Positions 29,316 to 37,612 of a stretch of 64,000 nt of DNA are shown piece after piece. How positions within the stretch are numbered: the first letter of the stretch is position 1; each line of letters starts with the position of its first letter. The notes below the pieces were generated by a model. The model saw nothing but the letters and a program-made list of their open reading frames with translations. It made no database searches and had not been told where the DNA came from. This DNA is from Streptomyces graminofaciens (GTDB taxonomy: Bacteria; Actinomycetota; Actinomycetes; Streptomycetales; Streptomycetaceae), in the NCBI RefSeq assembly GCF_030294945.1, contig NZ_AP018448.1, positions 6,354,001 through 6,418,000 on the forward strand, written 5' to 3'. Both the position numbers and the translations under genes were made by a program.

Positions 29316-29798
29316 TCAGGACGCGAGGACCTCGTCGAGCAGTGCCTCGGCCTTGTCCTCGTTGGTGTTCTCCGCGAGGGCGAGCTCGCTCACCAGGATC
29401 TGGCGGGCCTTGGCGAGCATGCGCTTCTCACCTGCGGAGAGGCCACGCTCACGCTCACGACGCCACAGGTCACGGACGACTTCCGCGACCTTGATGACAT
29501 CGCCGGAGGCGAGCTTCTCCAGGTTTGCCTTGTAGCGGCGAGACCAGTTCGTGGGCTCCTCGGCATACGGCGCGCGCAGCACCTCGAAGACCCGGTCCAG
29601 CCCATCCTGACCGACCACATCACGCACGCCGACGAACTCCGCATTGTCCGCTGGCACACGCACTGTCAGGTCGCCCTGGGCGACCTTGAGCACCAAGTAG
29701 GTCTTGTCCACGCCTTTGATCTGGCGAGTTTCGATGGCCTCGATCAGCGCGGCCCCGTGATGGGGATAGACCACGGTGTCGCCAACCTTGAACGTCAT
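29316..29798 (-). CDS. carD: CarD-family RNA polymerase-binding transcription factor
   Basis: A 160-aa protein. The N-terminal Tudor-like RNA polymerase interaction domain ([20 protein letters not shown], residues 3-22) is followed by a helical DNA-binding domain with the conserved Trp region ([20 protein letters not shown]). CarD binds the beta subunit and stabilises the open complex at rRNA and other housekeeping promoters; essential in mycobacteria. ATG 29798 follows AAGGGG. Placement beside ispD is the usual actinobacterial order. Confidence 0.94.
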   Translation of the reverse strand: MTFKVGDTVVYPHHGAALIEAIETRQIKGVDKTYLVLKVAQGDLTVRVPADNAEFVGVRDVVGQDGLDRVFEVLRAPYAEEPTNWSRRYKANLEKLASGDVIKVAEVVRDLWRRERERGLSAGEKRMLAKARQILVSELALAENTNEDKAEALLDEVLAS

Positions 29799-30481
29799 GT
29801 GACAGGTACCCCTTCCGTGGCTATCCAGGGTAACACGGAAACTGCGGGTTCTGAATGGCGTTTTCGCAGGTCAGGGCATATCTCGGGGCTTGACAACAGC
29901 AACAGGAACGTGCTGCGGGGGGCGAACGGAAGAGGGTATTCGCAGGTCGGAGCGGCTCTCCGGGCGGGGCGAAACGCGCACGTCACACACATCCGGAGGG
30001 CCCAGCGACTGCCCGAACGCCCCACTTTGTCCGACTCCAAGAGTGCGACTTCCGCTACTCCGTTCGGTGAGTGCGGTCGGGTACGAGACGAATCCGGAAT
30101 TGATCAAGGAGTTCGGTTCTGCGGGTGATCCGTCGGTGATCCATCAGTGATCTGTCCACGATCTGCGGACGATCTGCCGGTGATCGATTTTCCGCGCCGC
30201 CATGCATTCCTTACGGGAAATCCGGGGGCGGTACGGAAGAGATCCGCGGCGGTTATGTGAATGGCGGACCACCCCTGTGGGCGCCCGCGTCCACTAAATG
30301 CGAGTCCCCCTGGTCGGACCAAGCCGGTGTCTTGGGGAGGGTCGGGTGCGGCGGCGGCGGAACGGCTCGGTAACCTAAGGCCGCTGACAGACGCTTAGGG
30401 CGGTTTTACAGCCGTGGGGCCGCCCGAACCCGTACCGATCGCCCGCCCCGTTCCGCCCACGTTCAAGGAGTTGCCGCCGCC
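29799..30481. other. Divergent intergenic region between carD and a lipoprotein gene
   Basis: About 680 bp. It includes a run of repeated TGATC/GATCTG words at 30125-30190 and an inverted repeat around CCTAAGG...CTTAGG (30373-30400). No coding sequence is evident. It should contain both promoters. TTGACAAC at 29889 is a -35-like word on the plus strand. Confidence 0.5.
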
Positions 30482-31165
30482 GTGAGCAGCAGCCTTCGAC
30501 ACGGCGCCCTCGCCGCCGCCGCCATCGCGTTCTCGATCGCCTCGCTCGCCGCGTGCGGCGCCGGCAACAACGCTCAGACGCTCCAGGTCAGGCCCGACAA
30601 CGCGGCCACGGCCGTGGGCGACATCAAGATCCAGAACGCGATCGTGGTGACCCAGCCCGACCCGGAGTCGACGGGTCCGGCCGTGATCTCCGCGACCGTC
30701 TTCAACAACGGCAGCACCGACCAGACGCTCGACTCCATCACCGTGGACGAGGGCGGCAAGACCGCCGAGCTGAAGCCCGCCAAGGACCAGGCGTCCAAGG
30801 GCGCCAAGATCGTGGTCCCGGCCGGCGGTTCGGTCATCATCGGCGGCAAGGACAACGCCTCCGCGGTGCTGACGAGCGTCGGTGACGCCGTCAAGGACGG
30901 CAACGCGCAGAAGATCACCTTCAGCTTCAGCAAGACCGGTGACGTCGGCCTCGCCGCGTTCGTCGTCCCCGCCGAGAGCTACTTCGAGAAGTGGGGCCCG
31001 ACCGACATCCCCGAGGTCCCCGCCGCGAGCGCCGAGCCGACCGACTCGGCCTCCCCCTCCGGGTCCCCCACGGGCACCGCCGAGGAGGAGGACCAGGCCG
31101 CCGCGGGCTCGGAGGCCTCCCCGTCCAACTCGGCCTCGGAGTCCAGCGAGGCCGCGGGCCACTGA
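30482..31165 (+). CDS. Lipoprotein, PCu(A)C-like copper chaperone relative
   Basis: A 227-aa protein. The signal peptide ends in lipobox SLAAC with Cys at about 25. The middle (IQNAIVVTQPDPESTGPAVI, AVISATVFNNGSTDQTLDSI, VPAGGSVIIGG) has the cupredoxin-like pattern of DUF461/PCu(A)C proteins, but I do not see the full HxnMx10MxHxM copper motif, so metal binding is doubtful. The last 55 residues are Ser/Glu/Pro-rich. GTG 30482 follows CAAGGAGTTG. Similar genes sit beside the phosphate regulators in other Streptomyces. Confidence 0.78.
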   Translation: MSSSLRHGALAAAAIAFSIASLAACGAGNNAQTLQVRPDNAATAVGDIKIQNAIVVTQPDPESTGPAVISATVFNNGSTDQTLDSITVDEGGKTAELKPAKDQASKGAKIVVPAGGSVIIGGKDNASAVLTSVGDAVKDGNAQKITFSFSKTGDVGLAAFVVPAESYFEKWGPTDIPEVPAASAEPTDSASPSGSPTGTAEEEDQAAAGSEASPSNSASESSEAAGH

Positions 31166-31189
31166 GCCCCGCACCCACGCAGACACACG

Positions 31190-31229
31190 AAAGGGCGGCG
31201 CCCCCCGGCTGGGGGGGGCGCCGCCCTTC
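31190..31229 (+). terminator. Terminator of the lipoprotein gene
   Basis: AAAGGGCGGCGCCCCCC pairs with GGGGGGCGCCGCCCTTT around a 5-base loop, a very strong 17-bp stem. It also faces the convergent response regulator. Confidence 0.88.
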
Positions 31230-31267
31230 GTCGTACGCCGTACATCCTGTGCACGGCCCCATCGCCT

Positions 31268-31355
31268 ATCGGCGTACGAACCGTGGATCGGCGTACGAAC
31301 CGTGGATCGGCGTACGAACCGTGGATCGGCCTACGAACCGTGGATCGGCCTACGG
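31268..31355. repeat. 19-bp tandem repeat, four and a half copies
   Basis: The unit ATCGGCGTACGAACCGTGG repeats exactly at 31268, 31287 and 31306, then with one change (CC for CG) at 31325 and partly at 31344. The array reaches the stop codon of the response regulator gene on the minus strand. No spacers, so not CRISPR. Confidence 0.93.
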
Positions 31356-32030
31356 CTCGAACTTGTAACCCAGCCCACGCACCGTCACCAGATATCTCGG
31401 CGCGCCCGGGTCGGGCTCGATCTTGGCGCGGAGGCGCTTGACGTGGACGTCGAGGGTTTTGGTGTCGCCCACGTAGTCCGCGCCCCAGACTCTGTCGATG
31501 AGCTGCATGCGGGTCAGAACACGGCCCGCGTTGCGCAGCAGCATTTCGAGCAGGTCGAACTCCTTGAGGGGGAGGTCGACCTTGGAGCCGGAGACCGTGA
31601 CCACGTGACGGTCCACGTCCATGCGGACGGGGCCGGCCTCCAGCGCGGCCGGGGTGACCTCCTCGGGCTCGCCGCGGCGCCGCAGTACGGCCCGGATACG
31701 GGCGACGAGCTCGCGGGAGGAGAAGGGCTTGGTGACATAGTCATCGGCTCCTATTTCCAGGCCCACGACCTTGTCGATCTCGCTGTCCTTGGCGGTCACC
31801 ATGATGACCGGGACGTTCGAACGGCCGCGCAGCTGGCGGCAGACCTCGGTGCCCGGCAGGCCGGGCAGCATCAGGTCGAGGAGGACGAGGTCGGCTCCGT
31901 TGCGCTCGAACTCGTCGAGACCGTCGGGTCCGGTGGTCGCGATGGCGACCTCGAAGCCCTCTTTGCGGAGCATGTAGGACAGGGCGTCGGAGAAGGACTC
32001 CTCGTCCTCGACGACGAGCACTCGGGTCAC
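31350..32030 (-). CDS. phoP: Phosphate-responsive OmpR-family response regulator (PhoP/RegX3)
   Basis: A 226-aa protein. The receiver has the acidic pair in VVEDEES, the phosphoacceptor Asp in LVLLDLMLPG (about 52), Thr in MVTAKDS and Lys in VTKPFSS. The C-terminal winged helix (LPLKEFDLLEMLLRNAGRVL, LDVHVKRLRAKIEPDPGAPR) binds direct repeats. It starts at GTG/ATG 32030, overlapping the kinase stop by 4 bp. With the divergent phoU gene and PHO box, it is the Streptomyces phosphate-starvation regulator (PhoP, RegX3 in mycobacteria). Confidence 0.93.
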   Translation of the reverse strand: MTRVLVVEDEESFSDALSYMLRKEGFEVAIATTGPDGLDEFERNGADLVLLDLMLPGLPGTEVCRQLRGRSNVPVIMVTAKDSEIDKVVGLEIGADDYVTKPFSSRELVARIRAVLRRRGEPEEVTPAALEAGPVRMDVDRHVVTVSGSKVDLPLKEFDLLEMLLRNAGRVLTRMQLIDRVWGADYVGDTKTLDVHVKRLRAKIEPDPGAPRYLVTVRGLGYKFEP

Positions 32031-33301
32031 GGAAGGACCTCCGGGGCGGGAAGCGGTTCGTACGGGGATGACTCAGCGTGATCGGTGTGATGAGTGTGAG
32101 GTTGTCCGTCCTCGTCGTCGAGGTCCGGGTGCTGCGCTGCGCGGTCGCGGGCCGCGCCCGCCTCCGGCAGTTTGAGGGTGAACGTGGAGCCCTGACCCTC
32201 GGAGCTCCACACCGAGACCTCCCCGCCGTGCGAGGCGGCCACGTGCTTGACGATCGCGAGACCGAGGCCCGTACCGCCCGTCTGGCGGGAGCGGGCCGGG
32301 TCCACGCGGTAGAAGCGCTCGAAGATGCGCTCCTTGTCCTTGTCGGAGATGCCTATGCCCTGGTCGGTCACGGACAGCTCGATCAGCTCTCCGCCCGGGC
32401 CCGCCACGCGGCGGGCGGCTATGCCGACGCGGGTGCGGGCCGGTGAGTAGTTGACGGCGTTCTCGACGAGGTTGCCGAGGGCCGCGGCGAGCTGGCCGCG
32501 GTTCCCCCAGACCCGCAGTTCGGCGGCGCCTCCGGCGGCCATGGTGATCTGCTTGGTGCCGGCCTGGTGGCGGCAGCGGTCGATGGCCTCGGCGACCAGC
32601 TCGTCCACGCGCACGGGCTCGGCGTCCTCCAGCGGGTCGTCGTTCTGCACCCGGGAGAGGTCGATCAGCTCCTGCACGAGGTTGGTCAGCCGGGTCGCCT
32701 CGATCTGCATCCGCCCGGCGAACCGTTCCACCGCCTCGGGATCGTCAGACGCTCCCATGACGGCCTCGGAGAGGAGGGAGAGCGCCCCGACGGGCGTCTT
32801 CAGCTCGTGACTGACATTGGCCACGAAGTCCCGTCGTACGGCCTCTATGCGGCGGGCCTCGGTCAGGTCCTCGACAAGGAGCAGCACGAGCCGGGAGCCC
32901 AGCGGCGCGACCCGCGCGGAGACGGCGAGCGCCTCGCCGCGTCCCGTGCCGCGCCTGGGCAGGTCCAGCTCGACCTGGCGTATCTCGCCGTCCCGGCGCG
33001 TGTCACGGGCCATCTGGAGCATCGGCTCGATGGCGAGCTTTCCGCCCCGGACGAGACCGAGGGCGTACGCGGCCGAGCTGGCCTTGACGACCGCGTCGGC
33101 CTCGTCGAGCACGACGGCGGAGGAGCGGAGCACGGACAGGACCGTGTCCACACCGGGCGGAAGCACCGGGTCCGTGTGCAGCGAGGTCCTGGTCGGACGC
33201 TTCTGCTCGCGCTCGCTGAAGCGGAACGCGAGCATGGCGATGACACCGGTGAGTACTCCGGCGATCGCTGCCGCTGCGGCGACCGCCGCGTTCACGTCCA
33301 T
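32027..33301 (-). CDS. phoR: Phosphate-sensing histidine kinase (PhoR/SenX3)
   Basis: A 424-aa protein. The N-terminal membrane helix (VAAAAAIAGVLTGVIAMLAF) is followed by a PAS-like domain, then HisKA with VSHELKTPVGALSLL (phosphoacceptor His at about 165) and the ATPase boxes LVENAVNYSPA, DQGIGISDKDKERIF and GGTGLGLAIVKH. The last 40 residues are charged and His-rich. It has a single obvious membrane segment, as in the Streptomyces PhoR, unlike two-helix periplasmic sensors. It is co-transcribed with the regulator through the ATGA-type overlap. Confidence 0.93.
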   Translation of the reverse strand: MDVNAAVAAAAAIAGVLTGVIAMLAFRFSEREQKRPTRTSLHTDPVLPPGVDTVLSVLRSSAVVLDEADAVVKASSAAYALGLVRGGKLAIEPMLQMARDTRRDGEIRQVELDLPRRGTGRGEALAVSARVAPLGSRLVLLLVEDLTEARRIEAVRRDFVANVSHELKTPVGALSLLSEAVMGASDDPEAVERFAGRMQIEATRLTNLVQELIDLSRVQNDDPLEDAEPVRVDELVAEAIDRCRHQAGTKQITMAAGGAAELRVWGNRGQLAAALGNLVENAVNYSPARTRVGIAARRVAGPGGELIELSVTDQGIGISDKDKERIFERFYRVDPARSRQTGGTGLGLAIVKHVAASHGGEVSVWSSEGQGSTFTLKLPEAGAARDRAAQHPDLDDEDGQPHTHHTDHAESSPYEPLPAPEVLP

Positions 33302-33374
33302 GCGTCCAGGTTAGGCACGAGGTCCGACATCCCCACAGCCATCGAAGGGCGACCTCGAACACTCGTCGCCCAGA

Positions 33375-33407
33375 GTTCACCTTGGAGCCAGTATTGGTTC
33401 ATTTGGG
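33375..33407. promoter_or_regulatory. PHO box between phoR and phoU
   Basis: Three consecutive 11-bp direct-repeat units: GTTCACCTTGG (33375-33385), AGCCAGTATTG (33386-33396) and GTTCATTTGGG (33397-33407). The outer two match the Streptomyces PhoP unit G(G/T)TCAYYYR(G/C)G. The spacing is exact. It lies 67 bp after the phoR start and 78 bp before phoU, so phosphorylated PhoP should control both. Confidence 0.85.
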
Positions 33408-33484
33408 ATGCCGGAAACCGACGCGTACAGGCCGGATCGTGGGAGCGTGGGGTTCACGAGCGGACGTAAGAGAGGAACACCCTG

Positions 33485-34174
33485 ATGCGGGACGCGTACC
33501 ACGAGGAACTGGACTCGATCGGCGAGGGCTTGGTCGAGATGGCCCGGCTGGTGGGGTCGGCGATCGGACGCGCCACCACCGCCATGCTCGACGCCGACCT
33601 GAAGCTGGCCGAGAGCGTCATCGAGGCCGACCAGAAGGTCGACGACCTCCAGCACGATCTGGAGGCCCGCGCGATAGCACTGCTCGCCCGGCAGCAGCCG
33701 GTCGCCACGGACCTCCGTATCGTCGTGACCTCGCTGCGCATGTCCGCCGACCTCGAGCGCTCCGGCGACCTCGCCCAGCATGTGGCGAAGCTGGCCCGGC
33801 TGCGCTTCCCGGACCGCGCGGTCCCGCGCGACCTGCACGCCACGATCCTGGAGATGGGCCAGCTCGCCCAGCGGCTGATGGCCAAGGCGGCCGAGGTCGT
33901 CATCACCAAGGACGTCGACCTGGCGCTCCAGCTGGAGCAGGACGACGACGCCATGGACCTCCTGCACCGCACGCTCTTCCAGCACCTGATGGACGACCGC
34001 TGGAAGCACGGCATCGAGACCGCCGTCGACGTAACCCTGCTCGGCCGCTACTACGAGCGCTTCGCCGACCACGCGGTGTCGGTCGCCAAGCGGGTGGTGT
34101 ACCTGGTGACGGGTGAGCACGCGGACGACCTCCAGCCGGACATCCAGCCGGTGACGGGGGTGGAGGGGGCGTAG
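33485..34174 (+). CDS. phoU: Phosphate transport regulator PhoU
   Basis: A 229-aa all-helical protein with two PhoU repeats, visible as VEMARLVGSAIGRATTAMLD...ARQQPVATDLRIVV and ILEMGQLAQRLMAKAAEVVI...YYERFADHAVSVAKRVVYLV. The Asp/Glu metal-cluster residues (ERSGDLAQH, YERFADHA) are present. PhoU links Pst transport to the PhoR kinase and restrains the Pho response when phosphate is ample. ATG 33485 follows AGAGAGGAA. Confidence 0.93.
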   Translation: MRDAYHEELDSIGEGLVEMARLVGSAIGRATTAMLDADLKLAESVIEADQKVDDLQHDLEARAIALLARQQPVATDLRIVVTSLRMSADLERSGDLAQHVAKLARLRFPDRAVPRDLHATILEMGQLAQRLMAKAAEVVITKDVDLALQLEQDDDAMDLLHRTLFQHLMDDRWKHGIETAVDVTLLGRYYERFADHAVSVAKRVVYLVTGEHADDLQPDIQPVTGVEGA

Positions 34175-34181
34175 TCCCCAA

Positions 34182-34260
34182 GGATGCCGGGATTGGTGGT
34201 GCCGGGAGCGGGATCGGCGTTGCCGGGATCGGGATCGGCGGTGCCGGGATGGCGCGGGAG
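34182..34260. repeat. GCCGGGATCGGGATCGGC-type direct repeats
   Basis: Alternating GGTGCCGGGA and GGGATCGGCG words repeat about every 12-24 bp just after phoU. A second small array, GATGCCTTC three times, lies at 34384-34410. Confidence 0.75.
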
Positions 34261-34428
34261 GGCTTGCGGTTTCGGGTTGCTGTCGGAGGGCTTGCGGACG
34301 CCTCTGTGCGCCGTTGATGCGCCCGGCTGAGCGGGCCTGCAATGGGCATCACATGGGCACAGGCACCAGCCTTCGAAGTCTCCGATGCCTTCGATGCCTT
34401 CGATGCCCTTTGAGGAGGGACAGGGACC

Positions 34429-34593
34429 ATGGCCGAATCCCCCAGCCCCAGCCCCGGTACGCCCGATCCGACACAGCAGCGCGACACCCAGCAGCCGGCC
34501 GACATCAAGAGCCTGCCGCTGTTCGGCGCGTGCGGTTGCGGCTCCGGATGCGGGTGCGGGTGCCAGTCCGGCAGTCCGTGCCAGTGCGGTTGA
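34429..34593 (+). CDS. 54-residue Cys-rich peptide (metallothionein-like)
   Basis: ATG 34429 follows GAGGAGGG. The first 32 residues are polar (MAESPSPSPGTPDPTQQRDT). The C-terminal 20 (ACGCGSGCGCGCQSGSPCQC) contain seven cysteines in CxC and CxxxC patterns, ending CG. Such an arrangement suits clustered binding of zinc, copper or iron. I know no named family for it, and it may be missed by ordinary gene callers. It lies between phoU and a secreted protein, with the nickel-binding-type SCO4226-like gene 800 bp further on. Confidence 0.75.
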   Translation: MAESPSPSPGTPDPTQQRDTQQPADIKSLPLFGACGCGSGCGCGCQSGSPCQCG

Positions 34594-34627
34594 GTCCGGC
34601 TGCTCTCGTGAGTGTGTGAGGTCTCGT

Positions 34628-34680
34628 ATGTAGGTGACTCGTACGTGGATGACTCGTACTTGGTCGACTCGTACGTGGAT
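34628..34680. repeat. 15-bp tandem repeat GACTCGTACGTGGAT
   Basis: Three and a half copies follow the Cys-rich peptide gene and lead into the terminator. Confidence 0.85.
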
Positions 34681-34714
34681 GAAGGGGGCCCGTCCTCGGT
34701 GGCGGGCCCCCTTC
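34681..34714. terminator. Terminator between convergent genes
   Basis: GAAGGGGGCCCG pairs perfectly with CGGGCCCCCTTC around a 10-base loop. Confidence 0.88.
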
Positions 34715-34733
34715 CTTCATGCTGGGGTCGGGC

Positions 34734-35198
34734 TCAGCACGCCCAGTCTTCGAGGCTCTCCCGGGCGGCGACGATCTCGACCGCCAGGGAGCCGTCGGCC
34801 GGCCCGTCCACGGTCAGATACGCGTCGGTCCCGTCGATCTCCTTGCTGAAGCAGTCGCCCTCGCGCTGCCTCCAGCCGCCCGCCTGCGCGGCCTCGCGGT
34901 AGTGGGCAAGGGCGGCCTCATGGGTCCCGTCGTACGTGTACGAGTGCCCGGCGACCACGAACAGATCGTCGTCGTCGCACGACTCGTACGACTCCTTCTC
35001 CCCGGCCCCGTCCGGCGCCACGTCGAGCACGGCGTCGGCCGCCAGCGCCTCTCCGAGGTCCTCCTCCGAGTCCCCGCACCCGTACTCGAACAGGACGTAC
35101 CCGGCCGGGGACACCACGAGCGTGGCCCCCACCCCGATTACCGCGCCGAAGGCAGCCACCGCCGCGGCCACCCATATCCCCACCCTGTGTCTACGCAT
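34734..35198 (-). CDS. Hypothetical exported protein
   Basis: A 154-aa protein. MRRHRVGIWVAAAVAAFGAV and the next 15 residues form a signal anchor. The exported part is acidic with four or five cysteines (YGCGDSEEDL, ESCDDDDLF, GDCFSKE, DWAC at the very end) that probably make disulfides. The overall layout resembles small actinobacterial extracytoplasmic proteins of unknown role. ATG 35198. Confidence 0.72.
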   Translation of the reverse strand: MRRHRVGIWVAAAVAAFGAVIGVGATLVVSPAGYVLFEYGCGDSEEDLGEALAADAVLDVAPDGAGEKESYESCDDDDLFVVAGHSYTYDGTHEAALAHYREAAQAGGWRQREGDCFSKEIDGTDAYLTVDGPADGSLAVEIVAARESLEDWAC

Positions 35199-35274
35199 GG
35201 CCGGGGACGCTATCGCACACGCGTGTCACGCCCCCGCCGCGCGAGAGGTCGCTCGTACGCCCGTACGAGCGCAG

Positions 35275-35332
35275 CATGGAGGGGAGAGGCGGAGAGAGGA
35301 GGGGAGGGGAGGAGGGGAGGAGGGGAGGGGCG
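35275..35332. repeat. Polypurine tract (GGAGGGG/GAGGGGA)
   Basis: Nearly 55 bases are almost entirely purine on the plus strand, built from GGAGGGGAGG words. It lies 50 bp before the ribosome site of the next gene. Mirror-repeat purine tracts can form triplex DNA. Confidence 0.85.
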
Positions 35333-35379
35333 CGGAAGCGAAACGGACGGGGGAGAGACAAGGAAGGAGGTGCGAGGCC

Positions 35380-35628
35380 ATGACGCAGTTCATGGACGTC
35401 CACCATGGGATGAAGGGCATCACCCGCGACCAGCTGCAGGCGGCCCACCAGGCGGACCTCGCCATTGAGAAGGAGGAGGGCGTGCACTTCGAACGGGCCT
35501 GGGCGGACCCGAACTCCGGCACCGTCTACTGCCTGTCGGAGGCCCCCTCGGCGGAAGCGGTCCAGCGCATCCACGAGCGGACCGGTCACAAGGCGGACGA
35601 GATCCACGCGGTCCCGCTGTCGGTCTGA
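35380..35628 (+). CDS. SCO4226-family nickel-binding-type protein (DUF4242-like)
   Basis: An 82-aa cytoplasmic protein. MDVHHGMKGITRDQLQAAHQ, FERAWADPNSGTVYCLSEAP and ERTGHKADEIHAV match the SCO4226 protein of Streptomyces coelicolor, a ferredoxin-like dimer reported to bind nickel. His residues in DVHHGM and TGHKADEIH are possible ligands. An unusually strong AAGGAGG precedes ATG 35380. Confidence 0.85.
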   Translation: MTQFMDVHHGMKGITRDQLQAAHQADLAIEKEEGVHFERAWADPNSGTVYCLSEAPSAEAVQRIHERTGHKADEIHAVPLSV

Positions 35629-35694
35629 GCGGTTCACGGGACGGGAGGACGGCCCCCTGCGGGATGAGGGAGCCCGTGGCGGAGGGCTCTGAGG

Positions 35695-36600
35695 TCAGCC
35701 CGTGCAGCCCGGGACGGCTCCTGTCGGGCGGCACTGGTTGGGGGTGTTGCCGGTGACGGTGGCGAAGAAGAGGCTGACCTGGCTGCCACTGCCCTCGTAG
35801 ATGCCGCCACCGCCGAGCGGGCCGTTCGCGGTGTTGCCGATCACGCGGCTGGTCATCAGCGTGGCGCGGGCGGGCGAGGTGGTGCGCAGGCCACCGCCCT
35901 CGGCGTCGGCGGTGTTCGCCTGCACCGTGGTGGCGTTGAGGGTCAGGGTGCTGCCGGCGTGGCTGACACCTCCGCCGCTCTCATCGGCCTCGTTCTCGAT
36001 GACGGCGGTGGAGTTGAGCGTGACGGAGGCGCCGGACCGGCTGCGGATACCCCCGCCGAACCCGGCGCGGCTCTCCCGGACACTGCCGCTCTGCACGGTG
36101 AGGGAGCTGCCGGGGTCGGAGACGCGGATGGCGCCGCCGGAGTCACCGGTGGACACCTGACCGTTGACGACGTGGATCGAGTTCAGGGTCAGCTTGCCGC
36201 CCGACGCGACTTCGAAGAGACGGAAGTGGGGGGTGCCGGCCGCCGACGAGCGACTGATGGTGGTGTTGTACCCGCTGATGGTGAACGTGCCGGTGACGTT
36301 CGGCAGCCCGTTGCTCGGGCTCACGGTGTCCGTGAGGGTGTAGGTACAGCTGGGCGCCAGGGCGATGGCCTCGTTGCTCGTGTTGGAGGCGGTGATCGCG
36401 GCCCTGAGAGCGGCGACGTTCCCGCAGGGCACGACGGTCACGGCATGCGCGGGCGCCACGGGCAGCAGGGCGAGGCAGAGGCCGAGCACTGCGGCGGCCC
36501 CGAGGGCGGTCGCCCGGTGCCGCCTGACCTCCAACGGGCCCCTTACCTCCAACGGGCCCTTGTGTGTGCTCTTCAACGTGTGCTCCTCGATTCGATTCAC
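35695..36600 (-). CDS. Secreted right-handed beta-helix protein
   Basis: A 301-aa protein. A long signal peptide (to about residue 53, LGLCLALLPVAPAHA) is followed by repeated strands of the polymorphic outer-membrane/pectate-lyase-like kind: SGGAIRVSD, FGGGIRSRSG, SGGGVSHAG, EGGGLRTTSP and GGGGIYEG. Two cysteine pairs bracket it (VPCGN/APSCTY and NQCRP/PGCTG). No catalytic residues of polysaccharide lyases are recognisable, so it may be a surface or matrix protein. ATG 36600; an internal EVRGPLEVRR duplication lies in the leader. Confidence 0.82.
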   Translation of the reverse strand: MNRIEEHTLKSTHKGPLEVRGPLEVRRHRATALGAAAVLGLCLALLPVAPAHAVTVVPCGNVAALRAAITASNTSNEAIALAPSCTYTLTDTVSPSNGLPNVTGTFTISGYNTTISRSSAAGTPHFRLFEVASGGKLTLNSIHVVNGQVSTGDSGGAIRVSDPGSSLTVQSGSVRESRAGFGGGIRSRSGASVTLNSTAVIENEADESGGGVSHAGSTLTLNATTVQANTADAEGGGLRTTSPARATLMTSRVIGNTANGPLGGGGIYEGSGSQVSLFFATVTGNTPNQCRPTGAVPGCTG

Positions 36601-37036
36601 GTTTACTCGTTCTTATTCGTTCCTATTCATGCGCATTCGCGCCTATTCGTTCCTATTCGTACGTATTCGCGTGTGGGCGAATACGCACGAGGACACCGAC
36701 CGACGATGGCCACCAGCCCTCGCAGCGCCCCTACCAGCCAAGACCGCCGTCAAGCGACCACGCCACGCGGCATGGTCCAACCAGGTACCGGTTCCACCCA
36801 TCCGGATCCACTCGTCCGGAGCCATCCGTCGGAATCCACCCGTCGGGAGCCGCCCTCCGGAGCCGCCGTCCGGAGCCGCCGTCCGGAACCGCCGGACATT
36901 CGCCGGTCGCGAGCCCCCCGACCACACAGACCCCTAAATGATCACGGAATAGTCACCTCTCCCGCACATCTCTCCACACACCACTCCCCCGGGCACTACG
37001 GTCACTCCACCCGAAACACCCTGGGGGGACGACCAC
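36601..37036. repeat. Repeat-rich intergenic region
   Basis: At 36608-36670, TATTCGTTCC-type words repeat about every 20 bp. At 36795-36905, GTCCGGAGCC/GTCGGAATCC words repeat with 12- to 16-bp spacing. Both arrays lie between the divergent beta-helix and Thr-rich protein genes. No coding sequence is supported. Confidence 0.75.
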
Positions 37037-37564
37037 ATGACCAACCCGTACACCGCGCCCATACCTCCGACGCCGCGCACGCCGGACACCCGGCCGCTCC
37101 ACAAGCGCGTACTGGTGTGGGTCGGCGGCTCGGCCCTGTTCATCGCGGGCGCGTTCATCGGCTCCACGGGGGACGACGGCCAACAGCCGGTCGAGACCAA
37201 GGTCAAGCCCGCGACGACCGTCACGGCGACGGCCACGGTGACGGCCACGCCGGAGCCCGGCCCGACCGTCACCGAGACCGTCAAGGCCAAGGCGAAGCCC
37301 CGCCCCACGGTCACCGTCACCAAGACGGCCGCGGCGGAGGCGGCGGACAGCTCCGATGCCGACGGCGACAGCGGGGACAGCGGGGACAGCGGGGACAGCG
37401 GGGACAGCACCGGAACGTGCTCGATCGTCTCCAACTCGGGCAACTGCTACTCGGCCGGCCAGTTCTGCCGGAACGTCGACCACGGCGCCGTGACCACTAC
37501 AGCGAGCGGCGCGAGGATCAAGTGCACGTACAGCTCGAACGCTTGGCGGTGGTCGTACGCGTGA
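37037..37564 (+). CDS. Membrane-anchored protein with Thr/Lys linker and small Cys domain
   Basis: A 175-aa protein. After a short cytoplasmic part, VLVWVGGSALFIAGAFIG anchors it. A linker of TVTATATVTATPEPGPTVTE type and an acidic GDSGDSGDSGDSGDS run lead to a small domain (CSIVSNSGNCYSAGQFCRN...IKCTYSSNAWRWSYA) with four cysteines. That terminal domain is seen on several secreted actinobacterial proteins but its function is not known to me. ATG 37037. Confidence 0.75.
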   Translation: MTNPYTAPIPPTPRTPDTRPLHKRVLVWVGGSALFIAGAFIGSTGDDGQQPVETKVKPATTVTATATVTATPEPGPTVTETVKAKAKPRPTVTVTKTAAAEAADSSDADGDSGDSGDSGDSGDSTGTCSIVSNSGNCYSAGQFCRNVDHGAVTTTASGARIKCTYSSNAWRWSYA

Positions 37565-37612
37565 CGGGGCAAACCGCCTCAGGAGTACGCAAGTTCAGCA
37601 ACGTACCCAACC

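Noticed and set aside
31268..31355. CRISPR-like array
   Set aside because: Units follow each other without spacers and no cas genes are near. The same holds for every other array in the window.
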